A DNA stretch of 64,000 nt from Paracidovorax anthurii (GCF_003269065.1 NZ_QLTA01000024.1:1-64000); one strand, 5' to 3'; positions 51,397-61,923 are shown, counted from the first letter of the stretch. Numbers and translations: made by a program. The notes: generated by a model not told the origin, from the letters alone.

Positions 51397-53091
51397 ATGT
51401 CCGCAGTCGCCGAAATCCCCGTTGCTCCTCCTTCCAGCCCCGGCGCTCCCTCGCTGCTGCAGCGCTTTTCCGCGCTCGACCGCGCGAAGCGCCTGCGGTT
51501 CGGGGTGGGTGTGGCGCTGCTCGTGGCGGCCGTGATCGCGGCCGTGGTGTTCAACCGCCAGCCCGACTACAAGGTGCTGTTCGCCAACCTGAACGACAAG
51601 GACGGCGGTGCCATCGTGGCCCAGCTCTCCACGATGAACGTGCCCTACAAGTACGCGGAAGGCGGCGGCGCGATCCTGGTGCCCGCCGAGCGCGTGCACG
51701 ATGTGCGCCTGCGGCTGGCCACGCAGGGGCTGCCCAAGGGCTCGGTGACCGGCTTCGAGCTGATGGAAACCAACCGCTTCGGCGTGACCCAGTTCCAGGA
51801 GCGGCTCAACTTCCAGCGTGGCCTGGAGGGCGAGCTGACCCGCTCCATCCAGGCCCTGTCGTCGGTGCAGAGTGCCCGCGTGCACCTGGCCCTGCCCAAC
51901 CAGAACGGCTTCTTCCGCGAGCAGCAGAAGCCCTCGGCCTCCGTGCTGCTGAGCCTCTACCCCGGCCGTTTCCTCGACCGCGCCCAGCTCGCCGGCATCG
52001 TGCACCTGGTGGCCTCCAGCGTGCCCGAGATGGCGCCCTCGGCCGTCAGCGTGCTCGACGACTCGGGCAAGCTGCTGTCGCAATCGCCCGATTCGGCCGC
52101 CGGCAACAATACCGATGCCCAGCAGCTGTCCTACGTGCAGCAGATCGAGCAGCAGTACACCCGGCGAATCCTCGACATCCTGGAGCCCGTGGTCGGCAAG
52201 AACAACGTGAAGGCCCAGGTGACCGCCGAGGTGGATTTCACCCAGACGGAGCAGACCTCCGAGCAGCACCGCCCCAACCAGACCCCCGACAGCAGCGCCG
52301 TGCGCAGCCAGCAGGTCGTCGAGAGCTCGGGCAACCAGGGCAACCAGCCGCCCAGCGGCGTGCCGGGCGCGGCCAGCAACCAGCCCCCCCAGCCTTCGAC
52401 CGCCCCGATCAACGGCGCCAACCCCGCCCCCAACGCCGGCAACGGCCAGCAGGGGCAGGCCGTGGGTTCCAAGCGCGAGTCCATCACCAACTATGAGGTG
52501 GACAAGACCGTGCGCGTGACCCGGGCCGGCAGCGGCGCCATCAAGCGCGTGAGCGCGGCCGTGGTGGTCAACTACCAGGCCGTGGCGGAAGGTTCCGGCA
52601 GGCCTCCGGTCGCCAAGGCCCTCACGCCCGAGCAGCTCGAACAGATGACGGCCCTAGTGCGCGAGACCATCGGCTACAGCAAGGACCGCGGCGACTCGGT
52701 GAACATCATGAACACCCAGTTCCTGGTGGACAACACGCCGGCCGTGGAGCTGCCCCTGTGGAAGCAGCCCGAGGTGATCGAGCTGGCCAAGAGCCTGGGC
52801 TGGCCCGTGGGCATGTCGCTGTTCGCCGCCCTGGTGCTGCTGGGGCTGGTGCGTCCCGCCATCAAGGGCATGAACGCGCCGAGCGCAGCGCCCGCCGTGG
52901 CGCAGCGCCGGCAGGTGGACGCGATCGAGGCCGACCAGCCCGAGCGTCCGGCGCTGGCCGCGCCCTCGAAGCCGGAAGACCTCATCCAGACCCCCGAGCA
53001 ACTGCGCCTGGACGAGGCGCGCGTGCTGGCCAAGGGCAATCCGATGGCCGTGGCCAATATCCTGAAGACCTGGGTGAATGGCGACGCTTGA
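51397..53091 (+). CDS. fliF: flagellar MS-ring protein FliF
   Basis: A 564-residue protein with membrane helices at about 34-52 (FGVGVALLVAAVIAAVVF) and near residue 460 (VGMSLFAALVLLGLV). The periplasmic ring-building motifs include YKVLFANLNDKDGGAIV, VHLALPNQNGFFREQQKPSASVLL, and a C-terminal FliG-binding tail (TPEQLRLDEARVLAKGNPMAVANILKTWV). A Gln/Asn/Pro-rich insert at about 300-350 is longer than in enterics. ATG 51397 gives the natural N-terminus. Confidence 0.96.
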   Translation: MSAVAEIPVAPPSSPGAPSLLQRFSALDRAKRLRFGVGVALLVAAVIAAVVFNRQPDYKVLFANLNDKDGGAIVAQLSTMNVPYKYAEGGGAILVPAERVHDVRLRLATQGLPKGSVTGFELMETNRFGVTQFQERLNFQRGLEGELTRSIQALSSVQSARVHLALPNQNGFFREQQKPSASVLLSLYPGRFLDRAQLAGIVHLVASSVPEMAPSAVSVLDDSGKLLSQSPDSAAGNNTDAQQLSYVQQIEQQYTRRILDILEPVVGKNNVKAQVTAEVDFTQTEQTSEQHRPNQTPDSSAVRSQQVVESSGNQGNQPPSGVPGAASNQPPQPSTAPINGANPAPNAGNGQQGQAVGSKRESITNYEVDKTVRVTRAGSGAIKRVSAAVVVNYQAVAEGSGRPPVAKALTPEQLEQMTALVRETIGYSKDRGDSVNIMNTQFLVDNTPAVELPLWKQPEVIELAKSLGWPVGMSLFAALVLLGLVRPAIKGMNAPSAAPAVAQRRQVDAIEADQPERPALAAPSKPEDLIQTPEQLRLDEARVLAKGNPMAVANILKTWVNGDA

Positions 53092-53169
53092 AACGCGCGC
53101 CGCATGCACCGATGATGGCGGCGATGACTGCCCTGATCCACACCCACCCCTTCCACCGAGTGACCTTCC

Positions 53170-54165
53170 ATGGATGAGCAAGGCCTGAACGACGCGGCGA
53201 TCCTGCTGATGTCCCTCGGCGAGGAGGAAGCCGCCGAGGTGTTCAAGCACCTCTCCCCGAAGGAGGTGCAGAAGCTCGGCGAGACCATCGCCCGCATGCG
53301 CTCCGTGTCCAAGGAGAAGGTGGACGAGGTCATCAACCGCTTCTCCAACGATGCCGCGGCGCAGAGCCTGCTGGTGTCGGACACCAGCAACTACGTGCGC
53401 TCGGTGCTCAAGCGCGCGCTGGGCGACGACAAGGCCGCGTTGCTGATCGACCGGATCCTGCAGGGCGGCGACGTCTCGGGCATCGAGAGCCTGAAGTGGA
53501 TGGACCCGCTCTCCGTGGCCGAGCTGCTGCGCAACGAACACCCGCAGATCGTCGCGGCCATCCTCGTGCACCTCGACCCGGAGCAGTCCGCCGCGGTGCT
53601 CATGCAACTCACCGACCGCCAGCGCGGCGAGGTGCTGCTGCGCGTGGCCACGCTCGAAGGCATCCAGCCCACCGCGCTCAAGGACCTCAACGAGGTGCTC
53701 TTCAAGGTGCTGGCCGGCGGCGACAAGATCCGCAAGAGCTCGCTGGGCGGCGTCAAGGCCGCGGCCGAGATCATCAACCTGCTGGGCTCCAACATGGACA
53801 CGGTGGTGCTCGAATCGATCCGGGGCTACGACCCGGACCTCGCGCAGAAGATCATGGACAAGATGTTCGTCTTCGACGACGTGATGAAGCTCGACGACCG
53901 CTCCATCCAGACCGTGCTGCGCGAGGTGGCCTCCGAAACCCTGGTGGTCGCGCTCAAGGGCGCGCAGCCCGAGCTGCGCGAAAAATTCCTCTCCAACATG
54001 TCTTCCCGCGCGGCCGAAGCCATGCGCGAGGACCTGGAGTCGCGCGGCCCCATGCGGCTGTCGGAGGTCGAGGCGCAGCAGAAGGAAATCCTCAAGACCG
54101 TACGGCGGCTCTCGGATGAGGGCCAGATCGTGATCGGAGGCGGTGGCGATGACGCATTCGTATAG
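53170..54165 (+). CDS. fliG: flagellar motor switch protein FliG
   Basis: A 331-residue rotor protein of standard length: LNDAAILLMSLGEEEAAEVFKHLSP at the start, EHPQIVAAILVHLDPEQSAAVL (the EHPQ motif), GGVKAAAEIINLLGSNMDTVVLESIRGYDPDLAQKIMDKMFVFDD, and the charged torque helix DRSIQTVLREV. It couples MotA to rotation and binds FliF and FliM. It overlaps fliH by 23 bases. Confidence 0.97.
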   Translation: MDEQGLNDAAILLMSLGEEEAAEVFKHLSPKEVQKLGETIARMRSVSKEKVDEVINRFSNDAAAQSLLVSDTSNYVRSVLKRALGDDKAALLIDRILQGGDVSGIESLKWMDPLSVAELLRNEHPQIVAAILVHLDPEQSAAVLMQLTDRQRGEVLLRVATLEGIQPTALKDLNEVLFKVLAGGDKIRKSSLGGVKAAAEIINLLGSNMDTVVLESIRGYDPDLAQKIMDKMFVFDDVMKLDDRSIQTVLREVASETLVVALKGAQPELREKFLSNMSSRAAEAMREDLESRGPMRLSEVEAQQKEILKTVRRLSDEGQIVIGGGGDDAFV

Positions 54166-54880
54166 CCCGCGCGGCGCCTACACGCGTTTCATCCCGAGCG
54201 AGGAGATCGGCGATGTGACGCAGTGGCGTTTCGGCGCCGTGGATGGCTCCGACGCCGTGCCGCCAGCCGCCGAGCCGGACCCGGAAGAGCTGCTGCCGGC
54301 CGGCATCGACGAGGAAACCCACCTGGCCGCCATCGAGGCCGCGCGGCAGGAGGCCTTCGCCCAGGGCAAGGCCCTGGGCGAGGAAGAGACCACGCTGGCC
54401 TGGCAGCAGCGCATGGACGACTACATCGCCGGCGAGGGGCAGCAGGTCGCCGCCCGCCTCGACCACCTGGTGCGAACCACCGAGGAGAGCCTGGCCGAGC
54501 TGCAGCAGCGCATGGCGCACGAGGTGCTGGAGCTGGCCTGCGACATCGCCCGCCAGGTGATCCGGCAGGAACTGGCCTCCGGCCCCCAGGCGCTGTTGCC
54601 GGTGGTGCGCGAGGCGCTGGGCATGCTGGTGGCCGAGGGCCGCCCGGCCACGGTGCGCATCCACCCGGCGGACTGGGCCTTCCTGGAGCAACCCCTGACC
54701 GAGGCCTACGCGGGCGCCAAGGTGCAGTGGGTGCCCGATGCGGCCGTGGCGCAGGGCAACTGCCTCGTGGAGTCCGCCGGAACCGTGGTGGACGGCTCGC
54801 TGGACAAGCGCTGGCGCCGCGCCATCGCGGCGCTCGGGCTGTCGTCCGCCTGGAAGATCGAGGAGGACGGCCATGACTGA
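54143..54880 (+). CDS. fliH: flagellar export ATPase regulator FliH
   Basis: A 245-residue protein: [24 protein letters not shown] at the start, a central Glu/Ala-rich coil, and a conserved C-terminal region ([57 protein letters not shown]). It holds and restrains FliI. Overlaps fliG and fliI at both ends. Confidence 0.94.
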   Translation: MAMTHSYSPRGAYTRFIPSEEIGDVTQWRFGAVDGSDAVPPAAEPDPEELLPAGIDEETHLAAIEAARQEAFAQGKALGEEETTLAWQQRMDDYIAGEGQQVAARLDHLVRTTEESLAELQQRMAHEVLELACDIARQVIRQELASGPQALLPVVREALGMLVAEGRPATVRIHPADWAFLEQPLTEAYAGAKVQWVPDAAVAQGNCLVESAGTVVDGSLDKRWRRAIAALGLSSAWKIEEDGHD

Positions 54881-56297
54881 AACCCTGTCGCCCGCCAGCC
54901 CGGGCGTGGAGGAGTCCTCCTGGGCCGCGTTCATGGCCGATGCCCGCGCGCGCGTGGCGGAGGGTGCGCCCCTGGAAACCTGCGGCACGCTCACCCGCCT
55001 GACGGGCCTCGTGCTGGAGGCGGCCGGCATCCGTGTTCCCGTGGGGTCGCAATGCACGGTGCAGATGCCCGGGCAGGAGGCCGTGCTCGCCGAGGTGGTG
55101 GGTTTCTCCGCCGACCGTGCCTTCCTGATGCCCGCCGGCGACATCCACGGGCTTTCGAGCGGCGCGAGCGTCGTTCCTGCGGCTCCGTACATTCCGGTGC
55201 CGCGCCTGGGCGATGCGACGAAGCCGTCCAGCGCCGCCGGCGTGCTGCGCCTGCCCATGGGCGACGGGCTGCTGGGGCGGGTGGTGGACTCGCAGGGCCT
55301 GCCGCTCGACCATGGCGGGCCGGTGGTGGATGTGTCCTCCGAGCCCATGGACCGGCGCCAGATCAACGCCATGGACCGCGACCCCGTGCGGGAGATGCTG
55401 GACACCGGCGTGCGCGCGATCAATGCCCTGCTCACCGTGGGGCGGGGGCAGCGCCTGGGCCTGTTCGCGGGGTCCGGCGTGGGCAAGAGCGTGCTGCTGG
55501 GCATGATGGCGCGCTACACCCAGGCCGACGTCATCGTCGTGGGCCTCATTGGCGAGCGGGGGCGCGAGGTCAAGGAATTCGTCGAGGACATCCTGGGCGA
55601 GCAGGACCGGGGCCGCGCCGTGGTCGTGGCTGCGCCGGCCGACGCGCCGCCGCTGCTGCGCATGCAGGGCGCCGCCTATGCCACGGCCATCGCCGAGCAT
55701 TTCCGCGACAAGGGCAAGCACGTGCTGCTGCTCATGGATTCGCTCACGCGCTACGCCATGGCCCAGCGCGAGATCGCCCTGGCCATCGGCGAGCCGCCGG
55801 CCACCAAGGGCTATCCGCCCAGTTGCTTCGCCAAGCTGCCCGCCCTGGTGGAGCGCAGCGGCAACGGGCTGCACGGCGTGGGCTCCATCACGGCCTTCTA
55901 TACCGTGCTCTCCGAGGGCGACGACCAGCAGGACCCCATCGCCGACGCGGCGCGCGCCATCCTGGACGGGCACATCGTGCTCTCCCGAGCGCTGGCCGAG
56001 ACGGGGCACTTCCCGGCCATCGACATCGAGCAGTCGGCGTCGCGCGTGATGCACAACGTGGCCTCGCGCGAGCATTTCGACCTGGCGCGCCGGTTCCGTG
56101 CCGTCTATTCGCGCTACCAGAAGAGCCGCGACCTGATCCAGGTGGGCGCCTACATGAGCGGCTCGGATCCGGCGCTGGACGAGGCCATCCGCCTGCAGCC
56201 GGCCATGGCCGCCTTCCTGCAGCAGAACATGTTCGATGCCGCCCCCATGCAGGACAGCCTGCAGTCCATGGTGGCCGTGCTGGGCCCGCAGGCCTGA
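54873..56297 (+). CDS. fliI: flagellar export ATPase FliI
   Basis: A 474-residue F1-beta-like ATPase: Walker [34 protein letters not shown], Walker [43 protein letters not shown]. It energises unloading of export substrates. ATG 54873 overlaps the fliH end by eight bases; open frame upstream is antisense/shadow to fliH. Confidence 0.97.
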   Translation: MTETLSPASPGVEESSWAAFMADARARVAEGAPLETCGTLTRLTGLVLEAAGIRVPVGSQCTVQMPGQEAVLAEVVGFSADRAFLMPAGDIHGLSSGASVVPAAPYIPVPRLGDATKPSSAAGVLRLPMGDGLLGRVVDSQGLPLDHGGPVVDVSSEPMDRRQINAMDRDPVREMLDTGVRAINALLTVGRGQRLGLFAGSGVGKSVLLGMMARYTQADVIVVGLIGERGREVKEFVEDILGEQDRGRAVVVAAPADAPPLLRMQGAAYATAIAEHFRDKGKHVLLLMDSLTRYAMAQREIALAIGEPPATKGYPPSCFAKLPALVERSGNGLHGVGSITAFYTVLSEGDDQQDPIADAARAILDGHIVLSRALAETGHFPAIDIEQSASRVMHNVASREHFDLARRFRAVYSRYQKSRDLIQVGAYMSGSDPALDEAIRLQPAMAAFLQQNMFDAAPMQDSLQSMVAVLGPQA

Positions 56298-56325
56298 CGG
56301 CACGCCGGGAAGAAGGACCTTCGCC

Positions 56326-56802
56326 ATGGCCTCCCTCAACGCATTCCTCGTCGCCGTCGAAATGGCCGAGCGCCAGCGCGACGCCGCGCGGCAGACGCTG
56401 CAGGACATGCAGCGCGCGCGCCATGCGTCCGAGATGCAATTGCAGCAGCTCCAGAACTACGCCCAGGAAACCGAGGGGCGCTGGGGCATGCGGGCCGATG
56501 CGGTCGTCAAGCCCGAAGTCATGGGCCACCACTACCAATTCATGGACCGGCTCGGGCATGCCATGGGTCTGCAGGGCAACGTGGTGGGTGAGCAGGAGGG
56601 CCGGGTGCGGGCCGCGGGCCAGGCGCTGCTGGAGGCCGAGTTGCGCGTGGCAGCGCTGCGCAAGGTGGTGGAAAAGCGTCGCCGCGACATCGAGCAGGCC
56701 GAGGCGCGGCGGGATCAGAAACAAACGGACGAGCGCGCCGCGCTGCGGTTCGGCAAGTCCCCAGGTGCGGGGCAGGGCCTTCGCGGGCCAGAGGAGCCAT
56801 GA
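56326..56802 (+). CDS. fliJ: flagellar export protein FliJ
   Basis: A 158-residue coiled-coil protein (MASLNAFLVAVEMAERQRDAARQTLQDMQ...RKVVEKRRRDIEQAEARRDQKQTDE). It is the stalk-like partner of FliI and an escort for chaperones. Its stop overlaps the fliK start by four bases. Confidence 0.92.
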   Translation: MASLNAFLVAVEMAERQRDAARQTLQDMQRARHASEMQLQQLQNYAQETEGRWGMRADAVVKPEVMGHHYQFMDRLGHAMGLQGNVVGEQEGRVRAAGQALLEAELRVAALRKVVEKRRRDIEQAEARRDQKQTDERAALRFGKSPGAGQGLRGPEEP

Positions 56803-58172
56803 TGAATACGGATACCCACCATCGCATTTCCCGGGGCGCGTCCTCGGCCCAGTCCGGCCACGAAACCCGGGGTGCACGGGGTGCCGGCAAGGCCGCGGGC
56901 ACGAATGCCGCGCCCGGCTCGGAAAGCGTGGATGCCAGCCAGGGCGGCTTTTCGATGCTGCTCGCGTCGCTGGGCGACACCGGCCTCTCTGGCGATGCCG
57001 GGCTGCCCGGTGGAAACGGCCTGTTGTCCCAGGACGGCTCGGTCGCCGTGGATGCGGCGACGGACCCGGCCGCCGCGCTGACCGGCACCCAGTCCGGCCC
57101 ATCGGACCCCCTGGCCGCCCTGCAGGGCGTGTTGCCTGCGGCCATCACGGCCGGTTGGGCGTCGCCGGCCCTGTCCGGTGCGGCTGGCGCGCAGCCCCTG
57201 CGCGCCAGCGGGTTGATGGATGCCAGCAGCCTCGTGAGCCAGACCAGCCTCATCGATGGCGCGGCGGACCTGTCGGGTGCTTCCACGGCAGGCATGGGCC
57301 GGGGCCAGGCCACGGCCCGCATGGGCGCCGGGCGTGCGCCGCACGCCGCCGCCAATGCCCCGGCCGGATTGGCGGGGGGGGACACCGGAGGGGTGGGTGG
57401 ATCGGATGCCCTGGGCCTGGCGCGCAAGGGCGAGGTCCGGACGGGTGCCGCCGAAGGCCTCGCGGCTGCAGGCATGGCCGCATCCCAGACGGGCGCGGAG
57501 CGGCGTGACGGCATGGCGATGCCCGTGGGCGCGCCCATGGCGGGGCGCAGCGGTGAGCCTTCCCCGTCGTCCCAGGGCATTGTGGAGATGGCCGCCACGG
57601 CGCTGCAGGGCGCGGGCCGGGGAGACGCCGGCACCGCTTCCGGGGGGGCGGTGGATCGCGCCGCCGTACCACCGGTGGGCGCGAATGAGAACGGGCAGGC
57701 CCTGTCTTCCGGAGGGGGCGGTGTGTCCGCCGAGGGCTCCGCCACCATGGCCGATCCTTCGCAGATCCCCATGGAAGACCAGATCGCGGAGCAGGTGGCC
57801 TACTGGGTGCACCAGAAGACGCAGAACGCCGAACTCACGATCGACCGCGATGGTCAGCCGGTCGAGGTCACCGTGTCCCTTTCGGGCAATGAAGCGCACG
57901 TGGCATTCCGCAGCGACCAGTCTCACACCCGCGACATGCTGGATACCAGCGTGGCCCAGCTTCGCGAACTGCTGCGGGGCGAAGGGCTGGAGCTGGCGGG
58001 GGTCACCGTGGGCCAGTCCGGCGGCGGCTCCGCGGGCGATGACGCGGGGCGGTCCTCTTCGCGGGGCGACGGCGCGCGGGTTGCGCGGGTTCAGGCCGGG
58101 GTGCCCCAGGCAGCCGGCGCCGTGGCCCGCCCTTCCGCGCCATCGGACCGGGCGCTCGACATCTTTGTCTGA
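56799..58172 (+). CDS. fliK: flagellar hook-length control protein FliK
   Basis: A 457-residue protein. The N-terminal 330 residues are low-complexity Gly/Ala/Ser/Met-rich, which serves as the ruler. The C-terminal Flg_hook domain has QNAELTIDRDGQPVEVTVSLSGNEAHVAFRSDQSHTRDML and QLRELLRGEGLELAGVTVG. It measures the hook and triggers FlhB to change substrates. Tandem initiator ATGs at 56799 and 56802. Confidence 0.92.
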   Translation: MMNTDTHHRISRGASSAQSGHETRGARGAGKAAGTNAAPGSESVDASQGGFSMLLASLGDTGLSGDAGLPGGNGLLSQDGSVAVDAATDPAAALTGTQSGPSDPLAALQGVLPAAITAGWASPALSGAAGAQPLRASGLMDASSLVSQTSLIDGAADLSGASTAGMGRGQATARMGAGRAPHAAANAPAGLAGGDTGGVGGSDALGLARKGEVRTGAAEGLAAAGMAASQTGAERRDGMAMPVGAPMAGRSGEPSPSSQGIVEMAATALQGAGRGDAGTASGGAVDRAAVPPVGANENGQALSSGGGGVSAEGSATMADPSQIPMEDQIAEQVAYWVHQKTQNAELTIDRDGQPVEVTVSLSGNEAHVAFRSDQSHTRDMLDTSVAQLRELLRGEGLELAGVTVGQSGGGSAGDDAGRSSSRGDGARVARVQAGVPQAAGAVARPSAPSDRALDIFV

Positions 58173-58280
58173 GCGCCGGGCCGGGCAGCGGCCTGGGTTC
58201 TTTGGCGCGGTGGGTTGAGCGGGGGGCAGGGCACGGCCGCAACCCGCCTGAAAGCAGTGGTTTCGGCCTTTATTCTGGCT

Positions 58281-58308
58281 ATTATTGGCCGAGGCCGTGC
58301 CCAATAAT
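58281..58308. promoter_or_regulatory. inverted repeat upstream of fliL
   Basis: ATTATTGGCC (58281-58290) and GCCCAATAAT (58299-58308) form an inverted repeat in the 243-base fliK-fliL gap. The same GCCCAATAAT occurs before fliF. It could be an operator or hold a -10 (AATAAT). No T run follows, so it is not a classic terminator. Confidence 0.35.
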
Positions 58309-58415
58309 GCGTCCATGAGTGAGGTGCGTGGCCGGTGGCGAAGGCGCCAGGCCCCGTTCCCCGCGAGTGTCCGCCCTTCCTGTCCCGATGACCCCGTTGC
58401 GCAAGGAACCCCAAC

Positions 58416-58991
58416 GTGTCCGCCAATCCTCCTGCCGCAGCTCCCGCCAAGCCCAAGAGCAAGAAGCTGGTTCTCATCATCGCCATCGTCGCGGTGCTGG
58501 TGCTGGCCGGCGGTGGCGCGGCCTGGTTCATCCTGGCCAAGCGCAACCATGCCGCCGCCGATGAGGAAGAGGGCGCGCATGCTCCCAAGGCCACCGCGCC
58601 GAAGACCGCGCCCACGTTCCTGCCGATCGAGAACATGGTCGTCAACCTGGCGGACCCGGGGGGCGAGCGCTTCGCCCAGATCGGCATCACCCTGGAACTG
58701 GCCGATGCCAAGACCTCCGACATGGTCAAGCAGTACCTGCCCAGCATCCGCAGCGCCATCCTGATGCTCGTGTCCCAGCGCACGGCCCAGGAGCTTCTGG
58801 GCCGCGAGGGCAAGGAGAAGCTGGCCGTCGACATCCGGCGCGAGGTGTCCCGCCCGCTGGGCTATACCGCCCCCAAGCCCCGCAAGCGGCCCGCCAGCGA
58901 GGAAGAGGAAGAGGGCGACGAGGCCCCTCGCCCCAAAGCGGACACCAATCCCGTGCGGCAGGTGCTCTTCTCCAGTTTCATCATCCAGTGA
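58416..58991 (+). CDS. fliL: flagellar basal-body associated protein FliL
   Basis: A 191-residue inner-membrane protein: a Lys-rich start, one helix (KLVLIIAIVAVLVLAGGGAAWFIL, about residues 17-40) and a periplasmic domain with FLPIENMVVNLADPGGERFAQIGITLEL. GTG start at 58416 is supported by AAGGA upstream. It surrounds and stabilises stators. An insert of Glu/Lys/Pro between the strands near the C-terminus (KRPASEEEEEGDEAPRP) is unusually acidic. Confidence 0.94.
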   Translation: MSANPPAAAPAKPKSKKLVLIIAIVAVLVLAGGGAAWFILAKRNHAAADEEEGAHAPKATAPKTAPTFLPIENMVVNLADPGGERFAQIGITLELADAKTSDMVKQYLPSIRSAILMLVSQRTAQELLGREGKEKLAVDIRREVSRPLGYTAPKPRKRPASEEEEEGDEAPRPKADTNPVRQVLFSSFIIQ

Positions 58992-59010
58992 CCTAGGCCG
59001 GAGATTTCCC

Positions 59011-60015
59011 ATGAGCGAATCATTCCTTTCCCAGGAAGAAGTCGATGCCCTGCTGGAAGGGGTCACCGGCGAGAGCCAGAAATCCGTCGAGGAGGCCGCG
59101 GAAACCGGCTCGGTCCGCAACTACGACATCTCCAGCCAGGAGCGCATCGTCCGCGGCCGCATGCCGACGATGGAAATCGTCAACGAGCGGTTCGCGCGCA
59201 ACTTCCGTATCGGCCTCTTCAACTTCATCCGCCGCAGCCCCGAGATCTCGGTGGGAACGGTTTCCGTGCAACGCTACAGCGCCTTCCTGCGCGAGCTGGC
59301 GGTGCCGACCAATTTCAACATCGTGGCCATCCGGCCGCTGCGCGGCAGCGGGCTCATCGTCTGCGAACCCTCGCTGGTGTTCGGCATCATCGACACCCTG
59401 TATGGCGGCGTGGGCAAGTTCCAGACGCGGATCGAGGGGCGCGATTTCTCGCCCACCGAGCAGCGCGTGATCAACCGGCTGGTGGACGTGATCTGCACCG
59501 AGTACAAGAAGGCGTGGCACGGCATCTACCCGCTGGAGCTGGAATACCAGCGCTCCGAGATGCAGCCCCAGTTCGCCAACATCGCCACCCCCAGCGAAAT
59601 CGTGGTTTCCACGGCCTTCCAGCTGGAAATCGGCGACCTCTCGGGCGCCATCCACGTCTGCATGCCGTATGCCACGCTGGAGCCGATCCGCGACGTGCTC
59701 TACTCCTCGACGCAAGGCGACTCCATCGAGGTGGATCGCCGCTGGGTGCGCGTGCTGACGCGCGAGATCCAGGCCGCGGAAGTGACCCTGGTGGCCGAGC
59801 TGGCGCGCGCCGATGCCACGGTGGAGCAACTGCTGGCCATGAAGCCCGGTGACTTCATCGAGCTGGACCGGGAGCCCCGCATCCGCGCCTCCATCGGGGG
59901 CGTGCCCATCTTCGAGTGCCAGTACGGCACGCACAATTCCAAGTACGCCATACGGATCGAGGAGTGCCTGCGCAACCCGGATCTGAACTGGCTGGGAGAA
60001 AAGAATGTCAACTGA
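59011..60015 (+). CDS. fliM: flagellar motor switch protein FliM
   Basis: A 334-residue C-ring protein. The N-terminal SFLSQEEVDALLEGVTGE is the CheY-P binding segment, GRMPTMEIVNERFARNFRIGLFNFIRR and GSGLIVCEPSLVFGIIDTLYGG form the middle domain, and the C-terminal SpoA-like domain ends NPDLNWLGEKNVN. It overlaps fliN by 11 bases. Confidence 0.97.
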   Translation: MSESFLSQEEVDALLEGVTGESQKSVEEAAETGSVRNYDISSQERIVRGRMPTMEIVNERFARNFRIGLFNFIRRSPEISVGTVSVQRYSAFLRELAVPTNFNIVAIRPLRGSGLIVCEPSLVFGIIDTLYGGVGKFQTRIEGRDFSPTEQRVINRLVDVICTEYKKAWHGIYPLELEYQRSEMQPQFANIATPSEIVVSTAFQLEIGDLSGAIHVCMPYATLEPIRDVLYSSTQGDSIEVDRRWVRVLTREIQAAEVTLVAELARADATVEQLLAMKPGDFIELDREPRIRASIGGVPIFECQYGTHNSKYAIRIEECLRNPDLNWLGEKNVN

Positions 60016-60442
60016 AGGCGACAACGACGGCAAGAACGCGGCGGACGATCCGTTCGCAGGCTGGGCCGAAGCCCTGGAGGAGCAGAAGCGCTCCGACGAT
60101 GTTCCCGAGGCCGATCAAGGGGGGCCGCTGGCGGGCGAGCCCGTGCGGCCTTACTCGTCGAGCAACGAGGCTCCGGTCAACGACATCAACATGGTGCTCG
60201 ACATCCCGGTCCAGCTTTCCGTGGAACTGGGCCGCACCAAGGTGCCGATCAAGTACATCCTGCAGCTGGCACAAGGCTCGGTGGTGGAGCTGGATGCGCT
60301 CGCGGGGGAGCCGATGGACGTGCTGGTCAATGGCTACCTCATCGCCCAGGGTGAAGTGGTGGTGGTCAACGACAAGTTCGGTATCCGCCTGACCGACGTG
60401 GTCACGCCCTCGGAGCGGCTGCGCCGCGTGAGCCGTGGATAA
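60005..60442 (+). CDS. fliN: flagellar motor switch protein FliN
   Basis: A 145-residue protein with a variable acidic N-terminus and the SpoA domain (MVLDIPVQLSVELGRTKVPIKYILQLAQGSVVELDALAGEPMDVLVNG, then GIRLTDVVTPSERL). It forms the base of the C ring with FliM. Confidence 0.96.
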   Translation: MSTEGDNDGKNAADDPFAGWAEALEEQKRSDDVPEADQGGPLAGEPVRPYSSSNEAPVNDINMVLDIPVQLSVELGRTKVPIKYILQLAQGSVVELDALAGEPMDVLVNGYLIAQGEVVVVNDKFGIRLTDVVTPSERLRRVSRG

Positions 60443-60824
60443 CGCCGCAGGCGCCGGAATGGCGCAGACGCTGGTCGTCGTTGTCCTGTTCATTGCGGCG
60501 GTGGCATTGCTGCCATGGCTTATCCGTCGTCTTCAGCAGCGCCAGGCCGGCGTGCTCGGGCCGGGGGCCGGTGCCTCTGCCAAGGTGCTGTCCGCCGTGG
60601 CCGTGGGCCCGCAGCAGCGCGTCGTGACCGTGGAAGTCGGGCCCGAGCACCAGCGCGTATGGCTGGTGCTGGGGGTCACGGCCCAGCATGTGCAGTGCCT
60701 GCATGTGCTTCATCCTTCCGCCGCCGCACGGCCGGGGATGTCGTCTGTGCAGCCGGCCACATCCTTTGCTGGAGAGATGGTCGTCGCCACCCAGCGCCAG
60801 GATGCGCCCGCCCCTCATGGCTGA
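60435..60824 (+). CDS. fliO: flagellar export assembly protein FliO
   Basis: A 129-residue protein with one N-terminal helix ([22 protein letters not shown]) and a cytoplasmic beta domain ([32 protein letters not shown]) typical of FliO. GTG start overlaps the fliN stop by eight bases. It helps FliP oligomerise. Confidence 0.88.
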   Translation: MDNAAGAGMAQTLVVVVLFIAAVALLPWLIRRLQQRQAGVLGPGAGASAKVLSAVAVGPQQRVVTVEVGPEHQRVWLVLGVTAQHVQCLHVLHPSAAARPGMSSVQPATSFAGEMVVATQRQDAPAPHG

Positions 60825-61629
60825 ACGGCGGCGCTTCGGCCACGCCCCGCTCGGCCACACCCCGCTTTCGTGCAGCGCTTGGAGGGCCGCAGGGGCAGCG
60901 GCATTGCTGGCCGCGGCGCTTTTGCATGCACCCGCAGCCTGGGCGCAGGTGCCCGGAGGCTCGTTGCCCGTGCTCGTGGGCTCTGGATCGGGGGGCGCCA
61001 GCTACTCCGTGCCGATCCAGACGCTGCTGTTTTTCACGGCACTTTCGTTCCTGCCGGCCGTGCTTCTCATGATGACCGGCTTCACGCGCATCGTCATCGT
61101 GCTCTCCCTGCTCCGGCAGGCGATCGGAACGCAGTCCGCGCCGCCGAACCAGGTCATCGTCGGCCTGTCCCTGTTCCTGACGTTCTTCGTCATGGGCCCC
61201 ACCTTCGACCGGGTGTACCAGGACGCTTATCTGCCCTACACCACCAATGCCATCACCTTCGAGCAGGCAGTGGAGCGGGCCGAGGCGCCTATGCGCGCGT
61301 TCATGCTCAAGCAAACGCGCCAGTCGGATTTCTCCCTGTTCGCGCGCCTGGCGAAACTTGAGCCCGGAGCCACGGCGGAAACCGCGCCTATGCGCGTTCT
61401 GGTTCCCGCGTTCGTCACCAGCGAACTCAAATCGGCCTTCCAGATCGGTTTCATGATCTTCATCCCGTTTCTGGTCATCGACATGGTCGTCTCCAGCATC
61501 CTGATGTCGCTGGGCATGATGATGCTCTCGCCCGTGCTGGTGGCGCTGCCCTTCAAGCTCATGCTCTTCGTGCTGGCGGATGGCTGGAATCTGCTGATCG
61601 GCTCGCTCGCCGCCAGCTTCGTGACCTGA
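60817..61629 (+). CDS. fliP: flagellar export gate protein FliP
   Basis: A 270-residue membrane protein with an N-terminal signal sequence ([18 protein letters not shown]), then [41 protein letters not shown], the Met-rich region and [24 protein letters not shown] 60817 overlaps the fliO stop; ATG 60802 is an alternative adding five residues. It forms the core export channel with FliQ and FliR. Confidence 0.95.
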   Translation: MAERRRFGHAPLGHTPLSCSAWRAAGAAALLAAALLHAPAAWAQVPGGSLPVLVGSGSGGASYSVPIQTLLFFTALSFLPAVLLMMTGFTRIVIVLSLLRQAIGTQSAPPNQVIVGLSLFLTFFVMGPTFDRVYQDAYLPYTTNAITFEQAVERAEAPMRAFMLKQTRQSDFSLFARLAKLEPGATAETAPMRVLVPAFVTSELKSAFQIGFMIFIPFLVIDMVVSSILMSLGMMMLSPVLVALPFKLMLFVLADGWNLLIGSLAASFVT

Positions 61630-61653
61630 AGATCACTGAGAAGGAAAACGGAC

Positions 61654-61923
61654 ATGACCTCCCAAATGGTGCTGACGATGGGGCGCGATGCGCTCACGCT
61701 GCTGCTCATGGTGTCCATGCCCGTCCTTGGCGTGGTGATGGCGGTGGGGCTGCTGGTGAGCATCTTCCAGGCGGTGACCCAGATCCACGAAGCCACGCTG
61801 GCCTTCGTGCCCAAGCTGATCGCCGCCATGGTCGTGTTCGCGGTCATCGGGCCCTGGATGATCACCACGCTGGTGGACTACATCCGGCGCATCATCGAGT
61901 CGATCCCCTCGGTCGTGACGTGA
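61654..61923 (+). CDS. fliQ: flagellar export gate protein FliQ
   Basis: An 89-residue two-helix protein of standard size (MTSQMVLTMGRDALTLLLMVSMPVLGVVMAVGLLVSIFQAVTQIHEATLAFVPKL). The helix hairpin with QxxTQI motif is diagnostic. AGAAGGAAAACG precedes the ATG. Overlaps fliR by four bases. Confidence 0.96.
   Translation: MTSQMVLTMGRDALTLLLMVSMPVLGVVMAVGLLVSIFQAVTQIHEATLAFVPKLIAAMVVFAVIGPWMITTLVDYIRRIIESIPSVVT

Noticed and set aside
58281-58308. Inverted repeat after fliK as a terminator
   Set aside because: The loop is long and no T run follows; kept only as a possible regulatory site.
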